Positions 1 through 6,320 of a DNA stretch of 11,506 nt are shown here, one piece after another. A model generated the notes under the pieces. It saw only the letters and a list, made by a program, of their open reading frames with translations, was not told the DNA's origin and ran no database searches. Location: NCBI GenBank assembly GCA_019322855.1, contig JAHWIA010000017.1, positions 1 through 11,506 of the forward strand, in the 5' to 3' direction. A program made the position numbers and the translations under genes. The stretch is from Candidatus Woesearchaeota archaeon. GTDB lineage: Archaea; Nanobdellota; Nanobdellia; Woesearchaeales; WJKV01. The stretch's first letter is position 1, and every line of letters starts with the position of its first letter.

Positions 1-323
1 AGATTTACGTAGAGTTTACAGAAGAACAAAAGAATGCATTTGTGGACGCGTATTTAAAGAGCGAGTTTCGGACAGATTTCATAGCAGCCATAGTGACCCA
101 CAAAAAAGGAAATACTATAGAACGTCTGAAGAACGATGTCGGCAATTTTTCCGCATATCAAAAAAGAACCAACAAAACCTTGAGGTCAGAGTTCGGGCTT
201 CCTAAAGAATATAATATAGTCAGTCAGGATTTAACAGCTGTTTTCAACGGCCTTCACAAAATAAACGATGTGAAAGATTTCTACAAACATTTGTTACTTT
301 TTGATATTTCGTGGCCTGCTTGA
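1..323 (+). CDS. 3' part of an unrecognised protein (cut by window edge)
   Basis: The frame is open from the left edge (first full codon at position 3) to a TGA at 321-323, so the real start lies outside the window. A GTG at 42 is in frame, but nothing marks it as a start. About 106 residues are visible. They are soluble, mixed in charge and probably helical, with aromatic-rich stretches such as AFVDAYLKSEF and DVKDFYKHLLLFDISW. I do not recognise a family. There is no membrane segment or cysteine motif. The last 30 bases overlap, tail to tail, the end of the Nudix gene on the other strand. The frame is probably a real gene because it is uninterrupted from the edge and has a natural amino-acid composition, but this remains inference. 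Confidence 0.6.
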   Translation, partial: IYVEFTEEQKNAFVDAYLKSEFRTDFIAAIVTHKKGNTIERLKNDVGNFSAYQKRTNKTLRSEFGLPKEYNIVSQDLTAVFNGLHKINDVKDFYKHLLLFDISWPA

Positions 324-713
324 ATCTTTTAAATCCAAGAAATCCGCCATGACCTCTCTCTGATTGAATGCCCATTTCAATTTCAGCAATTTTGGACTTA
401 TCTTAAACCATCTTGCTTCAGAGATTTCTCTTTTATTTAAACCAATTTTTCCATTTATCTTTCCTACATAATAATTCGCATGAATAATTTTTCCTTCTAA
501 AATATAATCATAAGATTTAAAGAATTTCATTTCACTTATCTTAACATTCAATTCTTCCTTTATTTCCCTTCTTAGTGCAGTCTCCTTGTCTTCATCTCCG
601 TCAATTTTTCCGCCAGGAAACGACCAACATTCGGGAAAATGCTCTGTATTTTTAGATCTCTTTACAAGAAACACCTCATTTTCATCATTTATTATTATCA
701 AATCTACTACCAT
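294..713 (-). CDS. Nudix hydrolase (MutT-like)
   Basis: A 139-residue Nudix-fold pyrophosphohydrolase. This superfamily cleaves nucleoside diphosphates linked to another group (NTPs, oxidised dNTPs, ADP-ribose and similar) using Mg2+ bound by the Nudix-box glutamates. The box is clear: G-x5-E-x7-R-E-I-K-E-E, read in GGKIDGDEDKE and RREIKEELNV. The usual glycine near its end is asparagine here. A hydrophobic first strand (MVVDLIII) and a WSFPGGK approach to the box fit the fold. The start at 713 is chosen over an in-frame ATG at 752 because GAGGTGA lies four bases before it. The longer start would also overlap the RFC-L gene. The RFC-L stop is only four bases upstream, so the two genes are very likely co-transcribed and translationally coupled. 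The substrate cannot be read from sequence; a MutT-type dNTP-cleaning role would suit the replication neighbour but is inference. Confidence 0.88.
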   Translation of the reverse strand: MVVDLIIINDENEVFLVKRSKNTEHFPECWSFPGGKIDGDEDKETALRREIKEELNVKISEMKFFKSYDYILEGKIIHANYYVGKINGKIGLNKREISEARWFKISPKLLKLKWAFNQREVMADFLDLKDSSRPRNIKK

Positions 714-717
714 AATT

Positions 718-1914
718 TCACCTCTGCAGCCATTCAACCTCTTCTTTTTCAAGGTCTAACCAGTCTATCAATTTACTGCAATCATCTCTCTTGAATACAG
801 GAAGCAAATATGGTACCTGCGAAAAAGCTGTCTTTGTGCTGCAGTGTGTCTTGAGTGCGATCTTTGCCGCGATTGATTTCCTTTTTGCATGCTTTTGCTT
901 GGCAATCCATATCTTCAACAGTCTGCTGTTCCTCTGGTAGCTGATGAATTGTTTATAGGTTTTGTCTTTTGCAACAGAAACTCCAGAACTCATCAATGAA
1001 ATGACATATACTAAAAATCTCCAGTGCTGCCATCTCCTGATTCTTCCTCTGAAAACATCAGCCCTGCTCATGCACTCAAAAGCTCTTCCTAAATCATCGA
1101 AAGCATACTCTTTAGGAAGATTCTCTTCTATCCACAAGAAAACTTCGTCAACATTCTCGTCAACACTGTCAAATGCTTCTTTTGCTTTTAATGCATTCTT
1201 TCCCTTGAAGATGATGCTCAATGCATTCAATACACTCTTCTTCTTTTCCCGTTCACTCACTTCAATAACATTATCTGTCTCCAGTTCTTTTGTATTCCTG
1301 CACAAAGTTTCAATGTCATTGATTGCCCCTCTTAGATCTCCCTGTGCCTTTTTCGCAAGAGAAACCAGCGCATCTTTATCGTATTTGATGCCTTCTTTCT
1401 TGCAAACCATTTCCAGAACCTTAAAAACATCGTCACTGTCAAGAGCATTGAATGTTACAACTGTAGATTCTTTTTTCAATGCCTTGAGCTTGCTGATGTA
1501 AGCATCATTAGCAGTCATGATTATCGGAAACTTGCTTTTCTTGATCAATTGCGCAAGGGTTGCTGCACCGCCTCTGTCTTTCGTGCCGCTCAATCCGTCG
1601 ACATCATCTATAAGTATCAATTTATTTGTGGCGAAAAGACTCTGCTGTTTCAATGCATTCCCTACCAACTGAAGTATCGCGTCCTTATTCCTTGTATCGC
1701 TCGCATTGATCTCGTACAGTTCATAGCCCAATTCTTTTGCAGAAGCCACAACAGAAGATGTCTTTCCGCAGCCAGCAGGCCCGTGAAGCAGAAGAGCCTT
1801 CTTTTTTTGAGACTTGAAACTATCAAGAAACTTCCTTATCTGCGATACTGCCCGCGCCTGTCCATGGACATTGTCCAGGCTAGCAGGTTGATATTTTTTA
1901 ACCCAAGGCCCCAT
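718..1914 (-). CDS. rfcL: Replication factor C large subunit (clamp loader)
   Basis: AAA+ subunit of the archaeal clamp loader, which opens the PCNA ring and loads it at primer-template junctions. The N-terminus GPWVKKYQPASL is the RFC-L signature. Walker A GPAGCGKT is at residues 45-52, the Walker B region LILIDDVDG at 99-107, sensor 1 TAND at 134-137 and a sensor 2 GDLRGAIND at 192-200. The segment DRGG after Walker B is typical of the large subunit. The C-terminal part, roughly 230-398, fits the helical collar. Two oddities: Walker B reads D-D instead of the usual D-E, and the protein is 398 residues against about 480 in well-studied archaeal RFC-L, ending without the Lys-rich tail and PCNA-binding box. 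The ATG at 1914 is chosen, not an in-frame codon at 1971, because it begins the family's conserved N-terminus and has a TATA box 25 bases upstream. Confidence 0.95.
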   Translation of the reverse strand: MGPWVKKYQPASLDNVHGQARAVSQIRKFLDSFKSQKKKALLLHGPAGCGKTSSVVASAKELGYELYEINASDTRNKDAILQLVGNALKQQSLFATNKLILIDDVDGLSGTKDRGGAATLAQLIKKSKFPIIMTANDAYISKLKALKKESTVVTFNALDSDDVFKVLEMVCKKEGIKYDKDALVSLAKKAQGDLRGAINDIETLCRNTKELETDNVIEVSEREKKKSVLNALSIIFKGKNALKAKEAFDSVDENVDEVFLWIEENLPKEYAFDDLGRAFECMSRADVFRGRIRRWQHWRFLVYVISLMSSGVSVAKDKTYKQFISYQRNSRLLKIWIAKQKHAKRKSIAAKIALKTHCSTKTAFSQVPYLLPVFKRDDCSKLIDWLDLEKEEVEWLQR

Positions 1915-1935
1915 ATTTAAAAAGAATAGTAATAA

Positions 1936-1943
1936 GTTTAAAT
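1936..1943 (-). promoter_or_regulatory. TATA box for the RFC-L operon
   Basis: On the minus strand this reads ATTTAAAC, centred about 25 bases before the RFC-L ATG at 1914. That is the normal archaeal TATA-to-transcription-start distance, so the mRNA would begin at or next to the start codon. No Shine-Dalgarno sequence is visible between the box and the ATG, in agreement with a leaderless transcript. Confidence 0.6.
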
Positions 1944-1960
1944 GATTTGCGGTAAAAAAG

Positions 1961-1968
1961 TTTATATA
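1961..1968 (+). promoter_or_regulatory. TATA box for the rubredoxin-PUA operon
   Basis: TTTATATA preceded by an A-run (aaaaag), which may act as a BRE. It is centred about 28 bases before the ATG at 1993, predicting a leaderless mRNA. It is divergent from the RFC-L promoter within the same short intergenic region (1915-1992). Confidence 0.7.
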
Positions 1969-1992
1969 CATTGAAGATAAATTATATCAAAA

Positions 1993-2130
1993 ATGGCTGC
2001 AAAATGGCAATGCAAAGTATGCGGATACATATATGATGGAGACCTGCCCCCCCAAAGATGCCCTCAGTGCGGGGTGAGCAGTGCAAACTTTGTCAAGATC
2101 GCAGAAGCTCACGAAGAAAGATTGAAATAA
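1993..2130 (+). CDS. Mini-rubredoxin (rubrerythrin-type rubredoxin-like domain)
   Basis: A 45-residue protein made up almost entirely of a rubredoxin-like iron site. Two knuckles, C7-x2-C10-G-Y and C23-P-x-C26-G, are separated by only 12 residues, with the sequence YDGDLPPQRCPQCG between and over them. That short spacing matches the rubredoxin domain found at the C-terminus of rubrerythrins, not the classical rubredoxin spacing of about 29. The site should bind one Fe (or Zn) through four cysteines and could carry single electrons. No di-iron ferritin-like partner domain is present or nearby in the window. It is the first gene of an operon with the 86-residue protein and the MCT-1-like PUA protein, started from a strong TATA box. 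A structural zinc role is a fair alternative to electron transfer. Confidence 0.88.
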   Translation: MAAKWQCKVCGYIYDGDLPPQRCPQCGVSSANFVKIAEAHEERLK

Positions 2131-2151
2131 CTTATTGAAGGAGGATTTAAG

Positions 2152-2412
2152 ATGGCAAAGAAAAAAACAACAACCAAAAAAACAAATGTGAACAAGGATG
2201 AACAGATAGGGATTCACAAAGGAAGCCTTTCAACACTTGCAAAAGAAAGACAGGAATTAGGAAGACTGCTCCAGATCGTTGAACAATTGATGCAGATGCA
2301 CATTGCTGCATTGAAAGAGCTTGGTGTAGATTTGGAGGCGCAGGCAAAAGCTGCAATGAAAAAATCTGCAAAAGTCAAGGGAAAGAAAGGCGCGATCGAA
2401 GAGATGTTATAA
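2152..2412 (+). CDS. Small lysine-rich helical protein, unknown function
   Basis: An 86-residue protein that I do not recognise. The first 15 residues are a Lys/Thr-rich tail (AKKKTTTKKTNVNK). Residues about 24-70 form a likely amphipathic helix or helical pair (LSTLAKERQELGRLL, then LMQMHIAALKELGVDLEAQ). A second basic patch, KKSAKVKGKKG, lies near the C-terminus. It has no cysteine and no membrane segment. A strong Shine-Dalgarno sequence, GAAGGAGGA at 2137-2145, precedes the ATG by six bases, as expected for an internal operon gene. The rubredoxin gene ends 21 bases upstream and the PUA gene starts two bases after its stop. The basic ends and the PUA neighbour suggest RNA or ribosome binding, but this is inference from composition and context only. 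Confidence 0.8.
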   Translation: MAKKKTTTKKTNVNKDEQIGIHKGSLSTLAKERQELGRLLQIVEQLMQMHIAALKELGVDLEAQAKAAMKKSAKVKGKKGAIEEML

Positions 2413-2414
2413 TA

Positions 2415-2864
2415 ATGTTCATCAGAAAGAAAGAGATCAAGCAACTGAGTGCCAGGATCGAGCAAGAGTTTGGCACTGCTAATTTCTTCAATAAAAAAGA
2501 CGAAGTAGAGATCAAAGACAATATCTATTACAAGAACAAACAGCCAGTCTTCTTTGAACAAGAAGGCAGATTGTTTCCCACCTTGAAATGCATTCTTAAT
2601 GGAGAAATCAAACTGAAACAGATAATAGTGGACATGCCTGCTGTTCCGTTCGTCGCAAAAGGCGCAGACATAATGCGGCCCGGTATCGTGGAATTGGATC
2701 CAGAGATAGAAAAAGATGAGATCATTGTGATCATGGACGAGAACAACAGGAAACCGCTCGCCATCGGAATTTCCTTGTTTTCAGGACAAGAATTGCAGCA
2801 GATGGACAAGGGCAAAGTAATCAAAATGATCCATTACGTCGGAGATGAAATCTGGAAGAAATAA
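2415..2864 (+). CDS. MCT-1/Tma20-type PUA-domain RNA-binding protein
   Basis: A 149-residue protein with the two-part layout of archaeal MCT-1/Tma20 homologues (COG2016 type). An N-terminal domain covers about residues 1-68. A PUA domain covers about 70-146, recognised from DMPAVPFVAKGADIMRPGI, the strand DEIIVIMDENNRKPLAIGIS and the ending GKVIKMIHYVGDEIWKK. In eukaryotes MCT-1 with DENR, and the related eIF2D, bind the small ribosomal subunit and act in recycling and re-initiation. The archaeal protein is thought to be ribosome- or RNA-associated, but its exact job is not settled. The length is normal for the family. It starts two bases after the preceding stop codon, so translation is probably coupled. 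It is the last gene of the operon. Confidence 0.88.
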   Translation: MFIRKKEIKQLSARIEQEFGTANFFNKKDEVEIKDNIYYKNKQPVFFEQEGRLFPTLKCILNGEIKLKQIIVDMPAVPFVAKGADIMRPGIVELDPEIEKDEIIVIMDENNRKPLAIGISLFSGQELQQMDKGKVIKMIHYVGDEIWKK

Positions 2865-2871
2865 ACCGCGT

Positions 2872-2880
2872 TAAATTTTA
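2872..2880 (+). promoter_or_regulatory. TATA-like box for the zinc-ribbon membrane protein gene
   Basis: TAAATTTTA lies in the 37-base gap after the PUA gene. Its centre is about 26 bases before GTG 2902 and 32 before ATG 2908. This suggests a separate transcript starting close to the coding region, though read-through from the upstream operon is also possible. Confidence 0.45.
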
Positions 2881-2901
2881 TTAGTAAAACAACTTATTTG
2901 T

Positions 2902-3327
2902 GTGGATATGGCAAAAAAAAGAACCAAGACCGAAAAAGAACAATATGTAATGATTTGCCCTAAATGCAAGTCTTCTGATGTTTATATGGATAAATCAAAT
3001 CCTTTACAGCCAGTAATAGGTCTTCCTGCAAACTATATATGCAATAATTGCAAATTTAAAGGCTTTAATTTTCCAGAGATTGAGAAATCCAAGCTTAAGA
3101 AATTTCAAAAGAAAACAAATGAGAAAAAGCAAGTTGATAGCAAAAAAGAAAAAGCACTTCCTGTTGATACTGCTTATGGAAATTTCATAGTCAGAGCGGT
3201 CTGGAAAATTAGCGCACCAGTAATATTATTGCTGGGAATTTTTTTATTATTCATCATCCCTTTTTTAGGAATAGTAATTACAGCTACAGGCTTAATTATG
3301 ATATATTTTACTTATATCAAAAAATAA
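2902..3327 (+). CDS. Zinc-ribbon membrane protein, unknown function
   Basis: Up to 141 residues. A zinc ribbon is formed by C19-x2-C22 and C47-x2-C50 (GTG numbering; CPKC and CNNC). A Lys-rich linker follows (about 56-85), then a hydrophobic C-terminal region, about 95-138, with one long or two hairpin membrane helices (PVILLLGIFLLFIIPFLGIV and a second stretch ending in IYFTYIKK). The probable topology puts the ribbon in the cytoplasm, with a tail-anchored or hairpin membrane segment. I do not recognise the family. The start is uncertain: GTG 2902 sits at the ideal distance from the TATA-like box, while ATG 2908, two codons in, is the more usual codon. The gene ends 10 bases from the convergent PUA-like gene. 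The ribbon could bind nucleic acid or a protein, or be purely structural. Confidence 0.8.
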   Translation: MDMAKKRTKTEKEQYVMICPKCKSSDVYMDKSNPLQPVIGLPANYICNNCKFKGFNFPEIEKSKLKKFQKKTNEKKQVDSKKEKALPVDTAYGNFIVRAVWKISAPVILLLGIFLLFIIPFLGIVITATGLIMIYFTYIKK

Positions 3328-3331
3328 AGAA
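3313..3331 (-). terminator. T-rich stretch after the aIF5B-PUA operon
   Basis: On the minus strand, just past the stop codon at 3338, the DNA reads TTCTTTATTTTTTGATAT. Archaeal transcription commonly ends at such oligo-T runs without needing a hairpin. The run lies within the last codons of the convergent zinc-ribbon gene, so its T-richness may simply reflect Lys codons on the other strand. Confidence 0.4.
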
Positions 3332-3337
3332 CGAATT

Positions 3338-3808
3338 CTATTCAATAACAGCTCCGATCCGTCTTGTTTTCGGTACGAAGTTCAGCAATTTGCTGCCAGC
3401 GATCTTGCCGCTGCCCATAAAGTCTTTTTTATGTTTTACAATCACGTAACCCTTTGTTTCTATTGACTGCTTTTTTGGCAATTCAAACTCCTGTCCAAGC
3501 AGCCATTGCTCTGTCTGCTTATCTGTAAGTTCAATGACATTCTTTTTAGCCTCAGGTCCAATCAACTGGCTTCCTTCTATTGACAAACGAAAACCTTTTG
3601 CATTCCACGTCGCAAAATACAACCCAACAGTGCTGATCCTTAACTTGTCAATATCTATCTCATCCATTTCTTTGTTCACAATATAAGTCCGTCCGTTAGG
3701 ATGCTTAAGAACATGATATTTGTCTTCAAAATCAGAACCCCATTGATCTAAAATAATCTTCTTGAACTGTTTTACTTGCTTTGTGTTAAGAATGTGCAGT
3801 TCTGCCAT
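3338..3808 (-). CDS. Standalone PUA-like domain protein (NOL1/NOP2/Fmu-associated type)
   Basis: A 156-residue protein whose last 50 residues (GYVIVKHKKDFMGSGK, then KLLNFVPKTRR) resemble the PUA-like RNA-binding domain found at the C-terminus of NOL1/NOP2/sun rRNA m5C methyltransferases. There is no methyltransferase domain here, so it is a standalone form of the kind seen in archaea. The likely role is RNA binding in rRNA or tRNA maturation; the target is unknown. The ATG at 3808 overlaps the aIF5B stop as TAATG, with a purine-rich GGGGA five bases or so upstream inside the aIF5B gene. A longer frame from a TTG at 3820 is rejected. The overlap implies that its translation depends on aIF5B translation. 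Confidence 0.72.
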   Translation of the reverse strand: MAELHILNTKQVKQFKKIILDQWGSDFEDKYHVLKHPNGRTYIVNKEMDEIDIDKLRISTVGLYFATWNAKGFRLSIEGSQLIGPEAKKNVIELTDKQTEQWLLGQEFELPKKQSIETKGYVIVKHKKDFMGSGKIAGSKLLNFVPKTRRIGAVIE

Positions 3809-5583
3809 TATATTCCCCAAAGAGCCTGTTTTGCCCGCTTAATCTGCGCGATCTCCCGCAATATAACTTTCTCTTCTGGCAAAAGATATTCTTTGTATTC
3901 TTTCAGTTTCTTGAAATCTTCTTCTGGAATGTCGCTGTACAAGATTTCATCTTCTTCCACCTGTCTTCCGACAGTGATTCCTGCAAATGACATCGCGACC
4001 TGGTCTCCTTTCTTTGCTTCTGATATTGTTTCTTGTTCCTTCTGCATGCCTTTGACAGGTACTAATTTAGTACCGTCCTGCTTCATGACTGTCACGCCAG
4101 GCTTCACTGTCCCTGCCAAGACTTCAGTTCCGATGACTGCAGGATTGTTCTGCCTGAAGACATAGCCCTTCATCAATTGTATCTTGAACGGTCTAGTCAC
4201 AGTATCAAGAACTTTCGCTTCAATCTTTCTCTTTTCTTCTGCAACCCATTTCTCGTACTCATCCAATAGATTATAGATGACCTTGCTTTGTATTATCTTA
4301 ATATTTTGCTCTTTTGCATAGCCAGAAACCTCGCTTCCTGCTGCGACATTGAAACCGAGCACGCAGGCACTGAACGGATCCGATTCCTTGTTGCTCAATG
4401 CAAGTAAAATATCTTTCTTAGTGACATCTCCGATAGTCGCTCTTCTGATCGGAAAATTCTTCTGTCTCAACATTGTGATCATTGCTTCCAGACTTCCAAG
4501 AGTATCTGCCTTCAAAATAAGACCTTCATGGTCAGTCTCAACAACTACTTCTTCAACTTGTTCTTGTATCTCTTTCTTGACAGTTTCAACTTCCTCTGGC
4601 TTGCAAGCTCTAATAGGCATGCCTGCGACAGCATTATCAATTCCAGGCGCACTTATCTTCACGCCAGTTGCCGCGACAGCTTCTGGGATCTGGACAAACT
4701 TAGTCTTTTTCTCCATCATTTCTGCCAATGGCGCGGGTTCTAGCAATGCTCTGACCTTCGCAACTATCGGCTCATCCAAACCTCCAATCACAATAGTATC
4801 ATTCTTTCTTAATGTGCCATCAAATAATATTACATCTAAAGTTGTTCCCAAACCCTTGCTTTCCTTAACCTCGAGGATGACGCCTTTTGCAGGACCTTCT
4901 GTATCAATATTCAGACCTTTTTCAAGAAATTTCTGTGCCAATCCGACAATGACCATCAATAACTCAGGGATTCCGTCGCCGGTCTTTGCACTAACAGGAA
5001 CTATTGCCAGTTCTTTTGTATAATCTGCGACTCTATCAAACCGTTCTGCCTGGAACTCGAGCTTGTACAATTTCTCAACCAACTCATACAATTTCGTCTC
5101 AAGAACATTTCGTGTGCTGTCATTCAAATTCTTGATGTTTGTCAATAAATTAACTTCCTTTTTTGCTTCCCAACCGCTTATCTTATCAATCTTGTTCGCT
5201 GCGATCACGAACGGAGTCTTGTGCGCTTTCAGGATCTCAATGCTCTCCATTGTCTGCGGCATGAAACCTTCATTGACATCTACCACCAAAACTGCGATAT
5301 CTGCCAAACTTCCGCCTCTTTTCCTCAAATTAGTGAAAGCTGCGTGGCCAGGCGTGTCAATGAACAATAAGCCAGGAATAGTGATGTCCATTCCAAGACT
5401 CTTCAACAGATCGCCGCACACCTTCTTCAATATATCTAAAGGAATGATAGAAGCACCTATTGCCTGCGTTATCGCGCCTGCTTCGCCAGCTACAACAGAC
5501 GTACCTCTAATCCTGTCCAGTATGCTGGACTTGCCATGATCAACGTGTCCTACCACACTACAGATTAATTTCCTGACAGCCAT
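3808..5583 (-). CDS. infB: Translation initiation factor aIF5B (IF-2 homologue)
   Basis: A 591-residue translational GTPase that promotes joining of the ribosomal subunits and placement of initiator tRNA. GTPase motifs: G1 GHVDHGKS at residues 12-19, switch I around T39 in AITQAIGA, G3 DTPGH at 76-80 with the catalytic histidine, G4 NKID at 130-133, and a G5-like VSAK near 195-200. A beta-barrel domain II follows (GVILEVKESKGLGTTLDVIL), then domain III and the C-terminal barrel. The length is normal for archaea, without the long eukaryotic N-terminal extension and without an intein. Where bacterial and many archaeal homologues have His in ITQHIGA, this protein has Ala. The start at 5583 begins directly with the first GTPase strand and has a TATA box 27 bases upstream, so the mRNA is probably leaderless. 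It is followed by the overlapping PUA-like gene. Confidence 0.97.
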   Translation of the reverse strand: MAVRKLICSVVGHVDHGKSSILDRIRGTSVVAGEAGAITQAIGASIIPLDILKKVCGDLLKSLGMDITIPGLLFIDTPGHAAFTNLRKRGGSLADIAVLVVDVNEGFMPQTMESIEILKAHKTPFVIAANKIDKISGWEAKKEVNLLTNIKNLNDSTRNVLETKLYELVEKLYKLEFQAERFDRVADYTKELAIVPVSAKTGDGIPELLMVIVGLAQKFLEKGLNIDTEGPAKGVILEVKESKGLGTTLDVILFDGTLRKNDTIVIGGLDEPIVAKVRALLEPAPLAEMMEKKTKFVQIPEAVAATGVKISAPGIDNAVAGMPIRACKPEEVETVKKEIQEQVEEVVVETDHEGLILKADTLGSLEAMITMLRQKNFPIRRATIGDVTKKDILLALSNKESDPFSACVLGFNVAAGSEVSGYAKEQNIKIIQSKVIYNLLDEYEKWVAEEKRKIEAKVLDTVTRPFKIQLMKGYVFRQNNPAVIGTEVLAGTVKPGVTVMKQDGTKLVPVKGMQKEQETISEAKKGDQVAMSFAGITVGRQVEEDEILYSDIPEEDFKKLKEYKEYLLPEEKVILREIAQIKRAKQALWGI

Positions 5584-5605
5584 ATAGAAGTAGAACTATT
5601 GTATG

Positions 5606-5614
5606 ATTTTTAAA
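5606..5614 (-). promoter_or_regulatory. TATA box for aIF5B
   Basis: The minus strand reads TTTAAAAAT, centred about 27 bases before the aIF5B ATG. It lies in the 52-base gap after the membrane-protein gene, so aIF5B has its own promoter even though both genes point the same way. A leaderless transcript is predicted, because no Shine-Dalgarno motif is seen. Confidence 0.65.
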
Positions 5615-5635
5615 GGTTTGGTCAGAAATCTAATT

Positions 5636-6298
5636 CTATACTCTTCGTTGTTGCTGCTCTCCGCCTTCGCCACCAGATTCGCCACCGCCAGACTCAGCAG
5701 GTTCAGGCTTCTTCCCACCAACAATGAACCATATGATCAGGCCGAATATCAACAATATAAGCAAGACTGCCTGGTTTACAGGATCCTGCAAGAATCGCAG
5801 GCTCTGCGGCAAGGTTTGCAGATAACCTGCTGCTGAAATAAAGATGTAAGCAACAACAATTATCGCAACGCCGGCAATCCATTTCTTCCAATTGTCAAAC
5901 ACATTTTCGCTGAAGCCGAACAATCCGACAAGAAGCAGAAGCATAAGGATCGCAATTATCCATACTGCGACAGAAGGCAAACTGTTATTGATGATCTCAA
6001 CAACATTCGGCAATCCCATCAATGGTCCGCCTAATCTTCCATTAGTAAGATCTCCGTCATTGAAAACAACGTGCGGGATCACTGCCAACAATGCAATCAC
6101 AAGCGCGATTACAAGATTATATTTTTTGACTTCGTCTGCATTATCAACAGAACCATCTCTCTTTCTCCGCGCAAGAATCATGGTCTTCTGCAATGCAGCA
6201 AATATGATCGTGAAGAATAGCAAGAACGGAAGGATCAAGTCTAGCATACCTATCTCATTCAACCTCCTTATCGCTTCAACAAAGCTAAACTGTGACAT
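5636..6298 (-). CDS. Polytopic membrane protein, unknown function
   Basis: 220 residues with about five hydrophobic segments, at roughly 18-37, 62-80, 108-128, 140-160 and 174-193. The first is preceded by an amphipathic stretch (SQFSFVEAIRRLNEIGM) and followed by a basic loop (ARRKRD), which places the loop inside the cell by the positive-inside rule. The tail after the last helix is Pro, Gly, Glu and Gln rich (KKPEPAESGGGESGG) and ends in QQQRRV. It has no cysteines, catalytic motif or transporter signature that I recognise. The pattern PFLLFFTIIFAALQKT followed by a charged loop and a second helix reminds me of small membrane proteins common in DPANN genomes, but I cannot name the family. 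It has its own promoter, divergent from trm1. Confidence 0.85.
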   Translation of the reverse strand: MSQFSFVEAIRRLNEIGMLDLILPFLLFFTIIFAALQKTMILARRKRDGSVDNADEVKKYNLVIALVIALLAVIPHVVFNDGDLTNGRLGGPLMGLPNVVEIINNSLPSVAVWIIAILMLLLLVGLFGFSENVFDNWKKWIAGVAIIVVAYIFISAAGYLQTLPQSLRFLQDPVNQAVLLILLIFGLIIWFIVGGKKPEPAESGGGESGGEGGEQQQRRV

Positions 6299-6320
6299 AT
6301 AGATTAAAGAGAACTACTGG

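Noticed and set aside
962..1501. Plus-strand open frame of 179 codons inside RFC-L
   Set aside because: It is antisense to the AAA+ region of RFC-L; its Ser/Leu-rich product is the usual shadow of Lys/Glu-rich coding DNA.
1915..1971. Longer RFC-L starting at 1971
   Set aside because: The extra 19 residues are hydrophobic and unlike the family; the TATA box for RFC-L lies inside this stretch.
4349..5023. Plus-strand open frame of 224 codons inside aIF5B
   Set aside because: It is antisense to the beta-barrel and linker regions of aIF5B, with no start signals and no recognisable product.
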